64,000 bases of DNA. Origin: CAVWQV01 sp963757115. Lineage in GTDB: Bacteria > Pseudomonadota > Alphaproteobacteria > Acetobacterales > Acetobacteraceae. Shown here piece after piece: positions 21,268 through 31,101 of this stretch (position 1 is the stretch's first letter; the number at the start of each line of letters is the position of its first letter). Below the pieces are notes generated by a model. It did not search any database. It had not been told where the DNA came from and saw nothing but the letters and a program-made list of their open reading frames with translations. Position numbers and translations under genes: made by a program. The DNA lies in contig CAVWQV010000006.1 in assembly GCA_963757115.1 (NCBI GenBank), positions 310,001 to 374,000 of the forward strand, given 5' to 3'.

Positions 21268-22139
21268 GCGAGGATCGGGTCGGCCCCGCGGCGCGGAGCT
21301 ACATCTCGCAGCGCCTGCGGCTCAACTATGCCGATTGGGGAAACCCGTCGGCGCCGCCGCTCCTGCTGTTGCATGGCGGGCGCGACCATTGCCGCAACTG
21401 GGACTGGGTGGCGCAGGCGATGCGGAGCGACTGGCACATCATCGCCCCCGACCTGCGCGGCCACGGAGACAGCGCCTGGTCGGCGGACGGCAACTATCCG
21501 CTGTCCTCCTACATCTACGATCTGGCACAGCTGATCCATCAGCAGGCCCTAGCGCCGGTCACGATCGTGGCGCACTCGCTCGGCGGCAACATCGCGCTGC
21601 GCTACACTGGCATCTATCCGGAAAAGGTGCGCCGCCTGGTCGTGATCGAGGGGCTGGGCCCGCGACCGCGCCGGCTGTCCGGCAAGACGGTGCCGCCCAT
21701 TGACGAGCGGATGGACGCCTGGATCGAGGAACGTCGCGCACTGTCCGGCCGGGTTCCCCGGCGCTACCTGAGCATCGAGGCGGCGCTGGCGCGGATGCAG
21801 GAGGAGAATAAGCACCTCTCGCCCGCGCAGGCGCGTCATCTCACGGAGCACGGGGTCAACCAGAACGAGGACGGCACCTATAGCTGGAAGTTCGACAACT
21901 ATGTCCGCGTCTGGCCGCCGTACGACATGACGGACGCCGACACCGAGCTACTCTGGAGCCGGATCACCTGCCCGACCCTGCTCGTCCACGGCGCCGAAAG
22001 CTGGGCCTCGAACCCGGCCACCGACGGCCGCGCGGCGCACTTCCAGAACGCGGAGGTGCTGAGCGTGCAGGGCGCGGGGCATTGGGTGCACCACGACCGG
22101 CTCGGCGTGTTTCTCGAGGCGCTCCGGCGATTCCTGTGA
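21264..22139 (+). CDS. alpha/beta hydrolase coupled to tenA
   Basis: 291 aa. Oxyanion-strand motif LLLHGGRDHCRNWDWV, nucleophile elbow AHSLGGN (Ser) and C-terminal GAGHWVHHD (catalytic His) make a complete alpha/beta hydrolase. The Asp is probably in the TLLVHGAES region or nearby. Start is a GTG in a GTGA overlap with tenA. Substrate unknown; the coupling suggests an ester or amide hydrolysis linked to thiamine-fragment salvage. A terminator-like hairpin lies downstream. Confidence 0.87.
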   Translation: MSEDRVGPAARSYISQRLRLNYADWGNPSAPPLLLLHGGRDHCRNWDWVAQAMRSDWHIIAPDLRGHGDSAWSADGNYPLSSYIYDLAQLIHQQALAPVTIVAHSLGGNIALRYTGIYPEKVRRLVVIEGLGPRPRRLSGKTVPPIDERMDAWIEERRALSGRVPRRYLSIEAALARMQEENKHLSPAQARHLTEHGVNQNEDGTYSWKFDNYVRVWPPYDMTDADTELLWSRITCPTLLVHGAESWASNPATDGRAAHFQNAEVLSVQGAGHWVHHDRLGVFLEALRRFL

Positions 22140-22222
22140 CGCAGGGCCGCAGCTCGGTAGCGGCTTGCGGCCTCCGCCGAACCGTTCCGTGGCGGACGGC
22201 TGCCGAATAGCTCGACTGCAAT

Positions 22223-22246
22223 GCGGAGGCGCCGCACTCCGCTTTT
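22223..22246 (+). terminator. candidate rho-independent terminator after the tenA-hydrolase operon
   Basis: Stem gcggag/ctccgc (22223-22228 and 22237-22242) with an 8-base loop, directly followed by TTTT at 22243-22246. It lies 84 bases after the hydrolase stop, before the convergent aldolase gene. The T-run is short. Confidence 0.5.
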
Positions 22247-22275
22247 CAGCGCGCGACGAGTGCCGCGACGTGCGA

Positions 22276-23172
22276 TCAATGCTTGTGGACCGAAGCCTGA
22301 AAAATCTCCTCGATGGCCTGCCCGAGAGCGGCCTCGAACTCGGCGTCATTCATCGACACTCTGAGATCTCCGATCAAGGCGCGCGAGAAACTCGCGATTA
22401 TGCCGTGGTTTAAGGCAAGGCGCCGGCAGGCTTCGGCCCGCGTGTAGCCGCCTGAAAGCGCGACGACCCGCGCCACGTGGTCATGCTTGACGAGGGGCAA
22501 ATACAAGTCGGGCGTCTCAGGTATAGTCAGCTTGAGCATCACCTTGCGGTCGTTCGGCAGCGCATCGAGTTTCCTTTGCAACTCTGCGAGGAGAATCGTC
22601 TCGGCCTGCGCTTTGTGGGGACTGCTGATCGAGATTTCCGGCTCGATGATCGGCATCAGCCCGTGCGATGCGATCGTTGTGGCGAGTTCGAACTGTTGTT
22701 CCACCACAGCTCTGATACCCTCCTTGGAGGGCAAATCGATTACGGAGCGCATCTTGGTTCCTGCAACGCCGAGCTTCACGGCTCGGGCCAGCAGCTCTGT
22801 CAAGCCGGGGATCGGCTTCATCAGCCTGACGCCATCCGCTTCGGCTTCAAGCCCCTTATCGACTTTCACAAAAGGGACGACACCTCGGTCCTTATAGAGG
22901 TAGGTCGGAACGGGCTGCTCCCGCACCTTCCCATCCATGGTGCCTTCGAACAAAATCGCGGCGATGACCCTGCTTCCGGTGAAAGGTGCCGCGGTTATGA
23001 TCCGCACGCGCATCTCGTGCACCAGCTCGAACATCTTGGCATCGCCACTATAGGCACTATCCGGTATGCCATAGAGGCGTAACGCCCCGGGGGTCGAGCC
23101 GCCACTCTGATCGAGCGCGGCGATAAAGCCTTCGTTGCGGGACACTCGTGCAATCATCTCGTTGTCGACCAT
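22276..23172 (-). CDS. class I fructose-bisphosphate aldolase (bacterial type)
   Basis: 298 aa, the usual size for the bacterial/staphylococcal class I aldolase. The Schiff-base Lys is Lys214 in KLTIPE, with ALDQSGGSTPGAL near the N-terminus and TKMRSVI for phosphate contacts. It cleaves fructose-1,6-bisphosphate into GAP and DHAP without metal. A GGAG site precedes the ATG at 23172. The gene and the adjacent phosphoesterase are lower in GC than the surrounding block, hinting at transfer. Glycolytic or gluconeogenic use cannot be told from sequence. Confidence 0.92.
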   Translation of the reverse strand: MVDNEMIARVSRNEGFIAALDQSGGSTPGALRLYGIPDSAYSGDAKMFELVHEMRVRIITAAPFTGSRVIAAILFEGTMDGKVREQPVPTYLYKDRGVVPFVKVDKGLEAEADGVRLMKPIPGLTELLARAVKLGVAGTKMRSVIDLPSKEGIRAVVEQQFELATTIASHGLMPIIEPEISISSPHKAQAETILLAELQRKLDALPNDRKVMLKLTIPETPDLYLPLVKHDHVARVVALSGGYTRAEACRRLALNHGIIASFSRALIGDLRVSMNDAEFEAALGQAIEEIFQASVHKH

Positions 23173-23507
23173 CGAACTACTCCGTTGTTCGCCGGGGTCT
23201 CCGGCATCGAGCGGCGCCGCGATCCAGTTCAGGCGTGAACCAGTCTAGCAGAGAGCTGCCGGCCCTCGAAGTTTCGTGCTCGAGCACGGGGTCTGTTGAA
23301 CGCCGGAGGTGCGGGCCCGGAGCCAACGCGCTTCTGGACCGAGCCGAGCCAGGTGCATCGCAGTCGCGCCGGGTACCGCTGCGTGCTCCATTCATCCCAA
23401 GACAAGATTTCGCGATTAGTTAGCCTTAGAACTGTAACACCGCTGTAAGGACGGGTTCTTCGCCAAGGCATATGATCGGCTCGCCACAATAAATAAGGGA
23501 GAATGTA
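23173..23507. other. divergent intergenic region, aldolase / phosphoesterase
   Basis: 335 bases without a convincing gene. The right half carries a Pho box (23432-23449) and a TATGAT candidate -10 element at 23471-23476. Only arginine-rich shadow frames are open in the left half. Confidence 0.5.
23432..23449 (+). promoter_or_regulatory. Pho box (PhoB-binding site) upstream of the phosphoesterase
   Basis: Two 7-base direct repeats, CTGTAAC (23432-23438) and CTGTAAG (23443-23449), are separated by 4 bases (accg). This is the spacing of a PhoB site (CTGTCAT-N4-CTGTCAT). It lies 58 bases before the ATG of a secreted phosphoesterase, the expected kind of target for induction by phosphate starvation. 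Confidence 0.65.
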
Positions 23508-25438
23508 ATGACCGTCCGTAAACGGCACAAAAGTGCCAGTTTTCTGGCGCTGTTATCCATGACCACTAGTTTCATTGCACCGGCGTTCGCCGCCCCGTTG
23601 CAGGCGAATGACGAGAACACTACTACCCCGATCAAGCATGTGATCGTCATTTATGGCGAGAATCGCTCATTCGATCATCTGTATGCGACATATCAGCCGA
23701 AACCTGGCGAAACGGTGAACAATCTGTTGTCGCAGGGGATCGTCAACACTGACGGATCGCCGGGGCCGAACTTCGCCAAGGCGACCCAATATCAGGCGAC
23801 CGACACGACGATCTACCGTATCGCGCCCGACCAAGGCCGGACCGTATCACGACGCTGCCCCCGCTGACGCCGGGCGGACCAAAAGCCCAAAGCGACACCA
23901 GACCGCCGTTCAAGACGCTCGCCGAGGCGGAAGATGCCACCAGTGACTCTCCTGCCGCGCGATCTGAGATTGCTTCTAACCGGGGCGACTGGCCTCGCAT
24001 CGCGGCGTCGTCGACACTCGCCTGCCAAACGTCAACAGCTTGCCGAACGGTCCCTACTTCCTGACACCTGGCTATATCCTACAACGATTATGCCGCCAGC
24101 CCGGTGCATCGGTTCTATCAGATGTTCCAGCAGATGGATTGCGATGCTGCAGTCTGCGACTGTCAGCAACCCAAGCGGCTGCCTGAATGACCTGTTTCCC
24201 GTGGGTCGAGGAAACCATCGGCGCCGGCACCAACGGCGCACCGCTGACGCCAGGGGCAAACGCCACCCCGTCGGGCGAAGGCTCGGTGGCGATGGGAATA
24301 TACAACGTCGCGGCAGGGCGATATGCCATACTTCAAGCAAGCTGTCGGACAGCTACACGATCAGCGACAACTACCACCAACCGGCCAAGGGCGGCACGGG
24401 ACTTGATAGCATCTTCGCCGGGTTTGGTGACGCGATCTGTTACAGCGATGGAAAGGGCAATCCAACTCCACCGCCGACCGGTCAAATCGAGAATCCCGAC
24501 CCGCAGCCTGGAACGAACAACGTCTAAAGCCAATGACGGATATGGCAGCGCACGACCGGCAATGGGCGGATCGTATAGCAATTGTGCCGATCCAGTCGCA
24601 GCCCGGCGTCAAGCCGATCCTCGACTATCTCGCCGACGCTGCCGGACAAACCGAATCCGAATTGCGAGCCGGGGCACTACTATCTGCTGAACAACTATAA
24701 CCCAGGCTACCTTTCTGACGGCACGGTGGATACCACCACGTTCACGATCCCGCCTTCACCTACGCCCAGCATCGGCGACGTGCTGCTCGACAATTCGGTG
24801 TCTTTCGCCTGGTTTGGCGAAGGTTGGAATCAGTCAGTTGCGGAACCAAACAATCCCGACAACGTGTATTGCAACATCTGCAATCCGTTCAACTACCAAA
24901 GCCAATTCATGGCTGATCCGAAGCTGCGCAATGTTGCCACCCAGGATACCAGCAGACTTCTACGACGATCTGCACTCCGGCAGTTTGCCGGCTGTTTCGT
25001 TTGTCAAGCCATCCGGCGTCAATGACGGCCATCCGGCCTCGTCGAAGTTCGACATCTTCGAGGCGTTCACCAAGAAGGTGCTGACCGAGCTGCAGAAGAA
25101 CCCCGACCTGTGGCAGAGCACGGCGGTGTTCATCACGGTGGACGAAGGTGGTGGATACTAGGACTCGGGTTACATCCAGACCTGGACTTCTTCGGCGACG
25201 GCACGCGGATTCCGCTGATCGTCGGTGTCGCCCTACTCGACGGGCGGCCATGTCAAGCACAGCTATACCGACCACGTCTCGATCCTGAAATTCATCGAAA
25301 GGAATTGGAGTCTGCCGACGATCTCCAAACGCAGCCGCGACAATCTGCCGAACCCGCAGCAGGACAGCGGTAGCTATGTTCCGAGCTAACCGACCCGCCA
25401 TCGGCGACCTGATGGACATGTTCGACTTCTCGCAATAG
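23508..25438 (+). pseudogene. secreted phosphoesterase (phospholipase C / acid phosphatase family), multiply frameshifted
   Basis: The first 119 residues are in frame from ATG 23508: a signal peptide (LLSMTTSFIAPAFA-APL), then the family start IKHVIVIYGENRSFDHLY, with the metal-site ENRSFDH motif of PF04185 phosphoesterases. After about 23845 the protein continues in other frames: NDYAASPVHRFYQMFQQMDC, GISDNYHQPAKGGTG, GHYYLLNNYNPGYL, FITVDEGGGY, then HVKHSYTDHVSILKFIERNW, ending at 25438. At least seven indels and one in-frame TAG at 25159 interrupt it. Intact members release phosphate from phosphomonoesters or phospholipids outside the cytoplasm. A Pho box precedes it. GC is lower than the surroundings. 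Confidence 0.8.
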
Positions 25439-25571
25439 CTAGCTGCTGAAACTCGAAAAGCTCCGGGCCGATGAAGTGGACTTGGCCCGGAGCCGCAGTT
25501 CCTGGTGGCCGGCACCCCGACCACCTTTGGCGCGACAACTGGGCAGCTGACCCGGGTAGGCAGCCGATCCG

Positions 25572-27248
25572 TCAGACGGGTTTATACGCGCGGTCCATCT
25601 CGACATCGATGAGCACCGGCCCGCCCGCGGCGAGCACCCGCGGCAGCAACTCGCGCATCTCGGACACCGTGGCTGCCTGGTGCGCCGCCACGCCGAGACT
25701 GCGGGCAAGGGCGGGGAAGTCGATGCGCGGGTTGGTGAGGTCCATGCCGACATAAGTGTCGGTCTGCGCGGAAAGCTGTTTCAGGGCGTTGGTGCGCTGC
25801 TTGAGAATACGATACGAGCTGTTGTTCAGAATCACGAAAACAATGGCGAGTTTTTCGTGCGCCGCCGTCCAGAGCGCCTGGATCGAGTACATGGAACTGC
25901 CGTCGCCGATCAGCGCCACCACCGGACGGTCGGGCAGGGCGAGCTTCACGCCGACAGCGGCGGGGAGGCCCCACCCGATGCCGCCGCCGCGCAAGCCGAA
26001 GAAGCTCTGGGCGTCGTTGCTCCGCAGCAGCCGGCGCAGCCCGGCACCCGAAGAGATGGTTTCGTCGATCACCACCGCGTCATCGGGCAGCATTTCGCCA
26101 ATCGCGGCCAGCAGGGCGAGCGGCTGCACGGGGGATTGGTTCTCGAGCTCCTTGGCGCGGGCCTTCAATCGTGCGAGGTCGGCGGCGTTGTCCGCCTGTG
26201 TCGCGTCCCGCCGGACGCGCGCCGCGTCGCGCTGCCCCGGCGTGAACGCGCGACCGAGCGCTTCGGCAAGGTCGGGCAGCGTCGCCTTCGGCGCGCCGAG
26301 GATGGCAACGGCGGCCGGATAGTTCTTGCCGAGCTCCCAAGGGTTGCTGTCGATGTGGATGAGCTTCATGCCTTCCGGCATCGGCTCCACGTCGGCGGGC
26401 AACGACATGGTGAACAGGTCAGCGCCCACCGACAGCACAAGGTCGTGCTGCGACAGGATCGCGCGGATGGTGGGTGCGAGCCGGACGAAGGTGCCGCGAT
26501 ACAACGGGTGGGTGGTCGGGAAACCGCAGCGGCTCGCCACTCCCTCGTCGTAGACCGGCGCCCCGAGCTGCTCGGCGAACGCGACGAGCTCGGCAAGCGC
26601 ATCGCCTTGGGCGATGGCGTCGCCCGCGATGATGACGGGGCGTTCCGCGCGAGCGAGAAGCGACGCGGCCGCTGCGACCGCCGCCGCATCGCCGCGCACG
26701 CCCGTGGCGATGCGGGTCGGCGCGGCGAGCTCGAGGTCGGCCGAGGCGTTCAGCACGTCGCCCGGCAAGCCGATGAACACCGGCCCGGTGGGCGGCGCCA
26801 TGGCCACCTTGGCCGCGCGCCGGACGATGCGCGGCAAATCCTCGACGCGGTGCACCTCCACGGCCCATTTCACCAGCGGCCGCGCCATCTCCACGATGTC
26901 GCCCCAGAGCAGCGGCTCGGTCAGCGCAAAGGTCTGGTCCTGCTGGCCGGCGGTGACCAGGATGGGGGCGCCCGCCTTGGCGGCGTCGTACAGCATTCCC
27001 ATCGCGTTGCCGAGGCCGGGGGCGACGTGGAGATTGCAGAAGGCGAGCCGCCCGGAGGCTTGCGCGTAGCCGTCGGCCATGCCCATCACGGTCGCCTCCT
27101 GCAGCCCGAGCACGTAGCGAAGCTCGGTCTCGCCGGCGAGCGCGTCCATCAGCGCGAGCTCGGTGGTGCCCGGGTTGCCGAACAGGATTTCGACGCCCTC
27201 GCTCTTGAGCAGCGCCAGTAGCGCCTGCTTGCCCGTCATCACCGGCAT
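25572..27248 (-). CDS. ThDP-dependent decarboxylase, benzoylformate decarboxylase-like
   Basis: 558 aa with the three ThDP-enzyme domains. Catalytic Glu51 (LGLQEATVMGMADGY) activates the cofactor. His71 in NLHVAPGLGNAMG matches the benzoylformate-decarboxylase His. The Mg/ThDP motif is GDGSSMYSIQALWTAAHEK followed by an NNSSY segment, closer to BFD than to acetolactate synthase (no FAD-contact features stand out). It probably decarboxylates an aromatic or branched 2-oxoacid. Start ATG 27248; an ATG nine bases inside is possible. It stands alone and is antisense to nothing real. Confidence 0.85.
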   Translation of the reverse strand: MPVMTGKQALLALLKSEGVEILFGNPGTTELALMDALAGETELRYVLGLQEATVMGMADGYAQASGRLAFCNLHVAPGLGNAMGMLYDAAKAGAPILVTAGQQDQTFALTEPLLWGDIVEMARPLVKWAVEVHRVEDLPRIVRRAAKVAMAPPTGPVFIGLPGDVLNASADLELAAPTRIATGVRGDAAAVAAAASLLARAERPVIIAGDAIAQGDALAELVAFAEQLGAPVYDEGVASRCGFPTTHPLYRGTFVRLAPTIRAILSQHDLVLSVGADLFTMSLPADVEPMPEGMKLIHIDSNPWELGKNYPAAVAILGAPKATLPDLAEALGRAFTPGQRDAARVRRDATQADNAADLARLKARAKELENQSPVQPLALLAAIGEMLPDDAVVIDETISSGAGLRRLLRSNDAQSFFGLRGGGIGWGLPAAVGVKLALPDRPVVALIGDGSSMYSIQALWTAAHEKLAIVFVILNNSSYRILKQRTNALKQLSAQTDTYVGMDLTNPRIDFPALARSLGVAAHQAATVSEMRELLPRVLAAGGPVLIDVEMDRAYKPV

Positions 27249-27425
27249 GGTTTCCTCCGCATCCGCCTCATCGCGAAGCGTAGCAGCGGCTCCCGGCTAC
27301 CGCCACGGCAGCGCCTACAGCTCGGCGGTGCCGAACTTTTTGGGGGCTGGCGACGGTCGTGTCGAGCAGCCGCGCGCCCATCTCGCTGCAAACGGCGCGT
27401 CGTCCAGACGTTGGGCGTTAGTCCA

Positions 27426-27960
27426 TTATTCGCTTGCCGCACTCCGGGTCGCCGGCGCGCTCGTGGCTTCCCGGGTGCCGTCCGTGGCGGTCGTCACCTG
27501 TTGGGCATTCGTGCGCGTCAGGTTGGGCGTGCCCGGCGTTGTGCTGGCTGCCGCGAACATCGAGGCGCGGCCTGGACGTCCCAAACCGATCTCGTCGAGA
27601 AAATCGTTGACCCGCATGTACGTCGCGATTGCGTCGTCGTGGTCTGGCGCGTTCGGGACGGGCTCGGCTTGAAGTGGCCTACGGCGGCGCTTCCGGCGCC
27701 TCGGAGCCGGCCGTCGGGTGCGACTCGCCGCTTTCGGATATGGGGGCAGCCCCGAAGCCGGGGTGCGAGGAAAACCCCGACCAGCGCGGGGTCTGGTCGG
27801 ACGCGGGATTGCGCGGCACGAAGGTCGCCGAAACGCGGATCGGGTCGCTGCGCTTGGCAAGCCACTCGGTCGGCGTCGGGTCGCCGTGCGGGACGAAAAT
27901 GAACGGGACAACCAAGACATCAGACGACGATCGCCGCTTGCCGCCTTCCCCGTCGAACAT
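27426..27960 (-). CDS. hypothetical protein, one frameshift
   Basis: The first 93 codons run from ATG 27960 (MFDGEGGK, then DVLVVPFIFVPHGDPTPTEWL and SDPIRVSATFVPRNP) with a GAGGGTGG site upstream. They end near 27682. One base away the next frame continues to 27426 with EPVPNAPDHDDAIATYMRVNDFLDEIGLG and a Ser/Thr-rich tail. Both parts have credible amino-acid composition, unlike the arginine-rich alternatives, so one gene of about 177 codons with an indel near 27690 is the best reading. I recognise no family. Confidence 0.5.
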
Positions 27961-28063
27961 GCGAAACCACCCTCAAATACGGCCGGATCGCTAACACAGC
28001 CGGTCGATCGGCTGCAATCAGCGCATGGGCCGGTATACTCGGCGGCAAGCTCAGGAGGCCGCC

Positions 28064-29380
28064 ATGAACCTGCACCGATTGTTGCAACAGCGCCTCGCAA
28101 CCGGGCGGCCCGTGCGCGTCGGGCTGATCGGCGCGGGCAAGTTCGGGTCCATGTTCCTCGCACAGGTGCCAACAACGCCGGGGATCGAGGTCGTCGCCAT
28201 CGCCGATCTCGCCCCCGACCGGGCGCGCGCGGCCTGCCGAACTGTCGGCTGGACGGATGAGCGCGTCGGGCGGACGCGCTTCACCGACGATGCCCTCGCC
28301 ATGCTGGGCGCCGGCGACATCGAGGTGGTGGTGGAGGCGACCGGCCACGCCGCCGCCGGCATCGCGCACGCGCGGCGGGCCATCCGGGAGCGCAAGCACA
28401 TCGTCATGGTGAATGTGGAGGCCGACGTGCTGGCCGGGCCGCTGCTCGCCAGGGAAGCTGCGCGGGCCGGCGTGGTGTACAGCCTGGCGTACGGCGACCA
28501 GCCGGCGCTGGTCTGCGAGCTCGTCGATTGGGCGCGCGCCTGCGGCTTCACCGTGCTCGCTGCGGGGAAGGGCACCAAGTATCTCCCCGCCTTTCATGCC
28601 TCCACTCCGGAGACTGTGTGGGGGTTTTATGGCCTCACGCCGGAAGCGGCGCGCGCCGGAGGCATGAACCCGCAAATGTTCAACTCCTTCCTCGACGGTA
28701 CCAAGTCCGGGATCGAAATGGCGGCGATCGCCAACAGCACCGGCCTCACGCCGTCGCCGGACGGCCTCGGCTTTCCTCCCGTGGGTGCCGACGAACTCGC
28801 CCGCGTGCTGCGGCCGGGCAATCACCAGGGGGCGCTGCATCACGCGGGGCAGGTGGAGGTGGTCTCGTCGGTGCATCGCGACGGCAGCGACGTGCCGCGC
28901 GACCTGCGCTGGGGCGTCTACGTCGTGTTCGAGACCGACAATCCCTACACGATGCGTTGCTTCACCGAGTATGGCGTGTCCACGGACGATACGGGCCGCG
29001 TGTCGGCCTTGTATCGTCCGTTCCATCTGATCGGCCTCGAGCTCAACGTGTCGATCCTGTCGGCCGCGTTGCGCGGCGAGCCGACGGGGGCTCCGGACGG
29101 GTTTCGGGGCGATGTGGTCGCCACTGCCAAGCGCGACTTGAAAGCCGGCGAGGTGTTGGATGGCGAGGGCGGGGCGCTGGTGTGGGGCAAGCTGCTCCCG
29201 GCGCCGACCAGCCTCGCTCTGGGCGGCTTGCCGATCGGGCTCGCGAGCCGCCTTCCGCTGTTGCGGGACGTGCCCGCGGGACAAAGCGTGACCTGGGCCG
29301 ACGTGCGGGTGGACCAGGACGAAGAGGCCTATCGTTTCCGGCGGGAGATGGAGCGGGCGTTCGCGGTTGACGCCATCTGA
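28064..29380 (+). CDS. NAD(P)-binding dehydrogenase with C-terminal SAF domain (COG4091-like)
   Basis: 438 aa from the ATG at 28064, supported by a perfect AGGAGG six bases ahead. A Rossmann domain with VGLIGAGKFGSMFL at about 17-30 is followed by a homoserine-dehydrogenase-like substrate domain (AAGKGTKYLPAF) and a SAF-type tail (AKRDLKAGEVLDGEGG). Relatives are annotated as predicted homoserine dehydrogenases with a SAF domain, and their true substrate is unknown. The adjacent ThDP enzyme starts 44 bases later on the same strand, so they are probably an operon. The SAF region resembles those that bind sugars or sialic acid. Confidence 0.82.
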   Translation: MNLHRLLQQRLATGRPVRVGLIGAGKFGSMFLAQVPTTPGIEVVAIADLAPDRARAACRTVGWTDERVGRTRFTDDALAMLGAGDIEVVVEATGHAAAGIAHARRAIRERKHIVMVNVEADVLAGPLLAREAARAGVVYSLAYGDQPALVCELVDWARACGFTVLAAGKGTKYLPAFHASTPETVWGFYGLTPEAARAGGMNPQMFNSFLDGTKSGIEMAAIANSTGLTPSPDGLGFPPVGADELARVLRPGNHQGALHHAGQVEVVSSVHRDGSDVPRDLRWGVYVVFETDNPYTMRCFTEYGVSTDDTGRVSALYRPFHLIGLELNVSILSAALRGEPTGAPDGFRGDVVATAKRDLKAGEVLDGEGGALVWGKLLPAPTSLALGGLPIGLASRLPLLRDVPAGQSVTWADVRVDQDEEAYRFRREMERAFAVDAI

Positions 29381-29424
29381 CCGGTCCTCCAGCCTCGCAC
29401 GTCGGCAATACCCCGGGAGCGGCC

Positions 29425-31095
29425 ATGAGCAGCGACTACAATGTCGGCGATCTGGTCGCCGAGTTCCTGTCCGCCTGCGGCATCTCGACGGCGGTTGGCG
29501 TCGTGTCCATCCACAACATTCCCATGTTGGACGGCATCGGCCGGCGCAACGCCGTACGCTTCGTGATGGCGCGCGGCGAGCTCGGCGGCGGCCACATGGC
29601 GGACGGGTTCGCCCGCGTCACCGGCAAGCTCGGCGCGTTCATTAGCAGCACGGGGCCGGGGGCGGCCAATGCGGTCGGCAGCCTCATCGAGGCGCGGTTC
29701 GCCAGCACGCCCATGCTGCATCTGACGGGCCACACGGCGACCAAGTTCGCCGACCGCGGCGTTGGCACGGTGCACGATCCCTACGAGCAGCTCGACATGC
29801 TGGCCTCGGTGTCGAAAACAGCCTACCGCATCCGCTCGGCCGACCAGGCGCTCGGCGTGCTGACGCGCGCCGCGGTGGACGCGCTCACCCCGCCCTTGGG
29901 GCCGGTCAGCGTGGAAATCCCGATCGACGTGCAGCGCACCCCCGTTCCACGCCCGGCGGAGCTTGATTGCTTCTCGTTGCCGCTCGGCGCGCCGCTTGCA
30001 CCGTCGGAGGCGGCAATGGACGAGCTTGCCGCGCGCGTGATGCGGGCAAAGCGCCCGATGCTGTGGCTTGGCGCGGGCGCGCGACATGCCGGCAATGCGG
30101 CAACGCGCCTGCTCGACATGGGGTTCGGCATGGTTACGAGCCTGCAAGGTCGCGGCAGTGTGCCCGAGGACCATCCCCTCAATCTCGGTGGTTTCAACGG
30201 CAACGGTCAGCCCCGCATCGAGGAGCTGTACAGGAAGGCCGATCTCCTCCTGGTGGTCGGGTCGCGCCTGCGCGGCCAGGAGACCGCCGAGTTCGCGATC
30301 AAGTTCCCCGACGAGCTGTTGCAGATCGACGCCGATCCGCTCGCCGCGGGCCGCACCTATCCGACGAAGTTCTTTGTCTGCGCCGACGCCAAGCTGGCTT
30401 TGCGCGCATTGGCCGACCGCGTCGAAGGCCGCATGACGATCGACCGGTCGTTCACCGACGAAGTGCGCGCGCTCAAGGAGCAGGTGCGGGCGGAATACGC
30501 GGAAAGCCTCGGGCCTTATGCGAGCTTCGCCGGGCAGCTCCGCCGCGTGATGCCGCGGGACGCGATCTGGGTACGCGACGTGACCATCAGCAACACGACC
30601 TGGGGCCACCGGCTGTTCCCGGTGTACGGGCCGGAAACCAACGTGTATCCCGTGGGTGCCGGGATCGGTCAGGGCTTGCAGCTCGGCATCGGTGCAGCCC
30701 TCGGCGCGAACGGACGCAAGGTCGTGGTGATGACCGGAGACGGCGGCTTCTTCCTCAACGTGGGCGAGCTGTGGACCGCGGTGCAGGAAAAGCTCGACAT
30801 GGTGACGATCGTGATGAACGACCGCGGCTACGGCGTCATCAAGCATATCCAGAACGCGCTGTACGGCGGCCGCAACTATTTTGCCGACCTGCTGGGGCCG
30901 GACCTCGGCGAACTCGCTAAGGTCGCGGGCGTGCCGTTCTGGCGCGTGCAGGAAGCGGGCGGGCTCGGCTCGGCGGTCGAACAGGCGCTCGCGACATCCG
31001 GGCCGACCCTGGTCGAGGTCGACATGAAGGCGATCGGCGAGATCCCGCCCTACTTCCCGTTCAACAAGCGCCAGCCCGCGCCTGCCCGGGCCTGA
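29425..31095 (+). CDS. ThDP-dependent enzyme (acetolactate-synthase family)
   Basis: 556 aa. Catalytic Glu52 (ARGELGGGHMADGFA) precedes the pyrophosphate-binding GDGGFFLNVGELWTAV and ND-RGYGV motifs, so ThDP and Mg binding look intact. The middle domain (LGAGARHAGN, VVGSRLRGQ) is of the POX/AHAS type, but the FAD-binding signature is not obvious. It may be a decarboxylase or lyase rather than a valine-pathway synthase, as no small subunit follows. SD GGGAG. The nucleoside transporter starts six bases after its stop, so the two are cotranscribed. Confidence 0.85.
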   Translation: MSSDYNVGDLVAEFLSACGISTAVGVVSIHNIPMLDGIGRRNAVRFVMARGELGGGHMADGFARVTGKLGAFISSTGPGAANAVGSLIEARFASTPMLHLTGHTATKFADRGVGTVHDPYEQLDMLASVSKTAYRIRSADQALGVLTRAAVDALTPPLGPVSVEIPIDVQRTPVPRPAELDCFSLPLGAPLAPSEAAMDELAARVMRAKRPMLWLGAGARHAGNAATRLLDMGFGMVTSLQGRGSVPEDHPLNLGGFNGNGQPRIEELYRKADLLLVVGSRLRGQETAEFAIKFPDELLQIDADPLAAGRTYPTKFFVCADAKLALRALADRVEGRMTIDRSFTDEVRALKEQVRAEYAESLGPYASFAGQLRRVMPRDAIWVRDVTISNTTWGHRLFPVYGPETNVYPVGAGIGQGLQLGIGAALGANGRKVVVMTGDGGFFLNVGELWTAVQEKLDMVTIVMNDRGYGVIKHIQNALYGGRNYFADLLGPDLGELAKVAGVPFWRVQEAGGLGSAVEQALATSGPTLVEVDMKAIGEIPPYFPFNKRQPAPARA

Positions 31096-31101
31096 GCGGG
31101 C

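Noticed and set aside
25680..27221. A 513-codon plus-strand frame antisense to the benzoylformate decarboxylase-like gene
   Set aside because: Shadow of the real minus-strand gene; composition is not protein-like.
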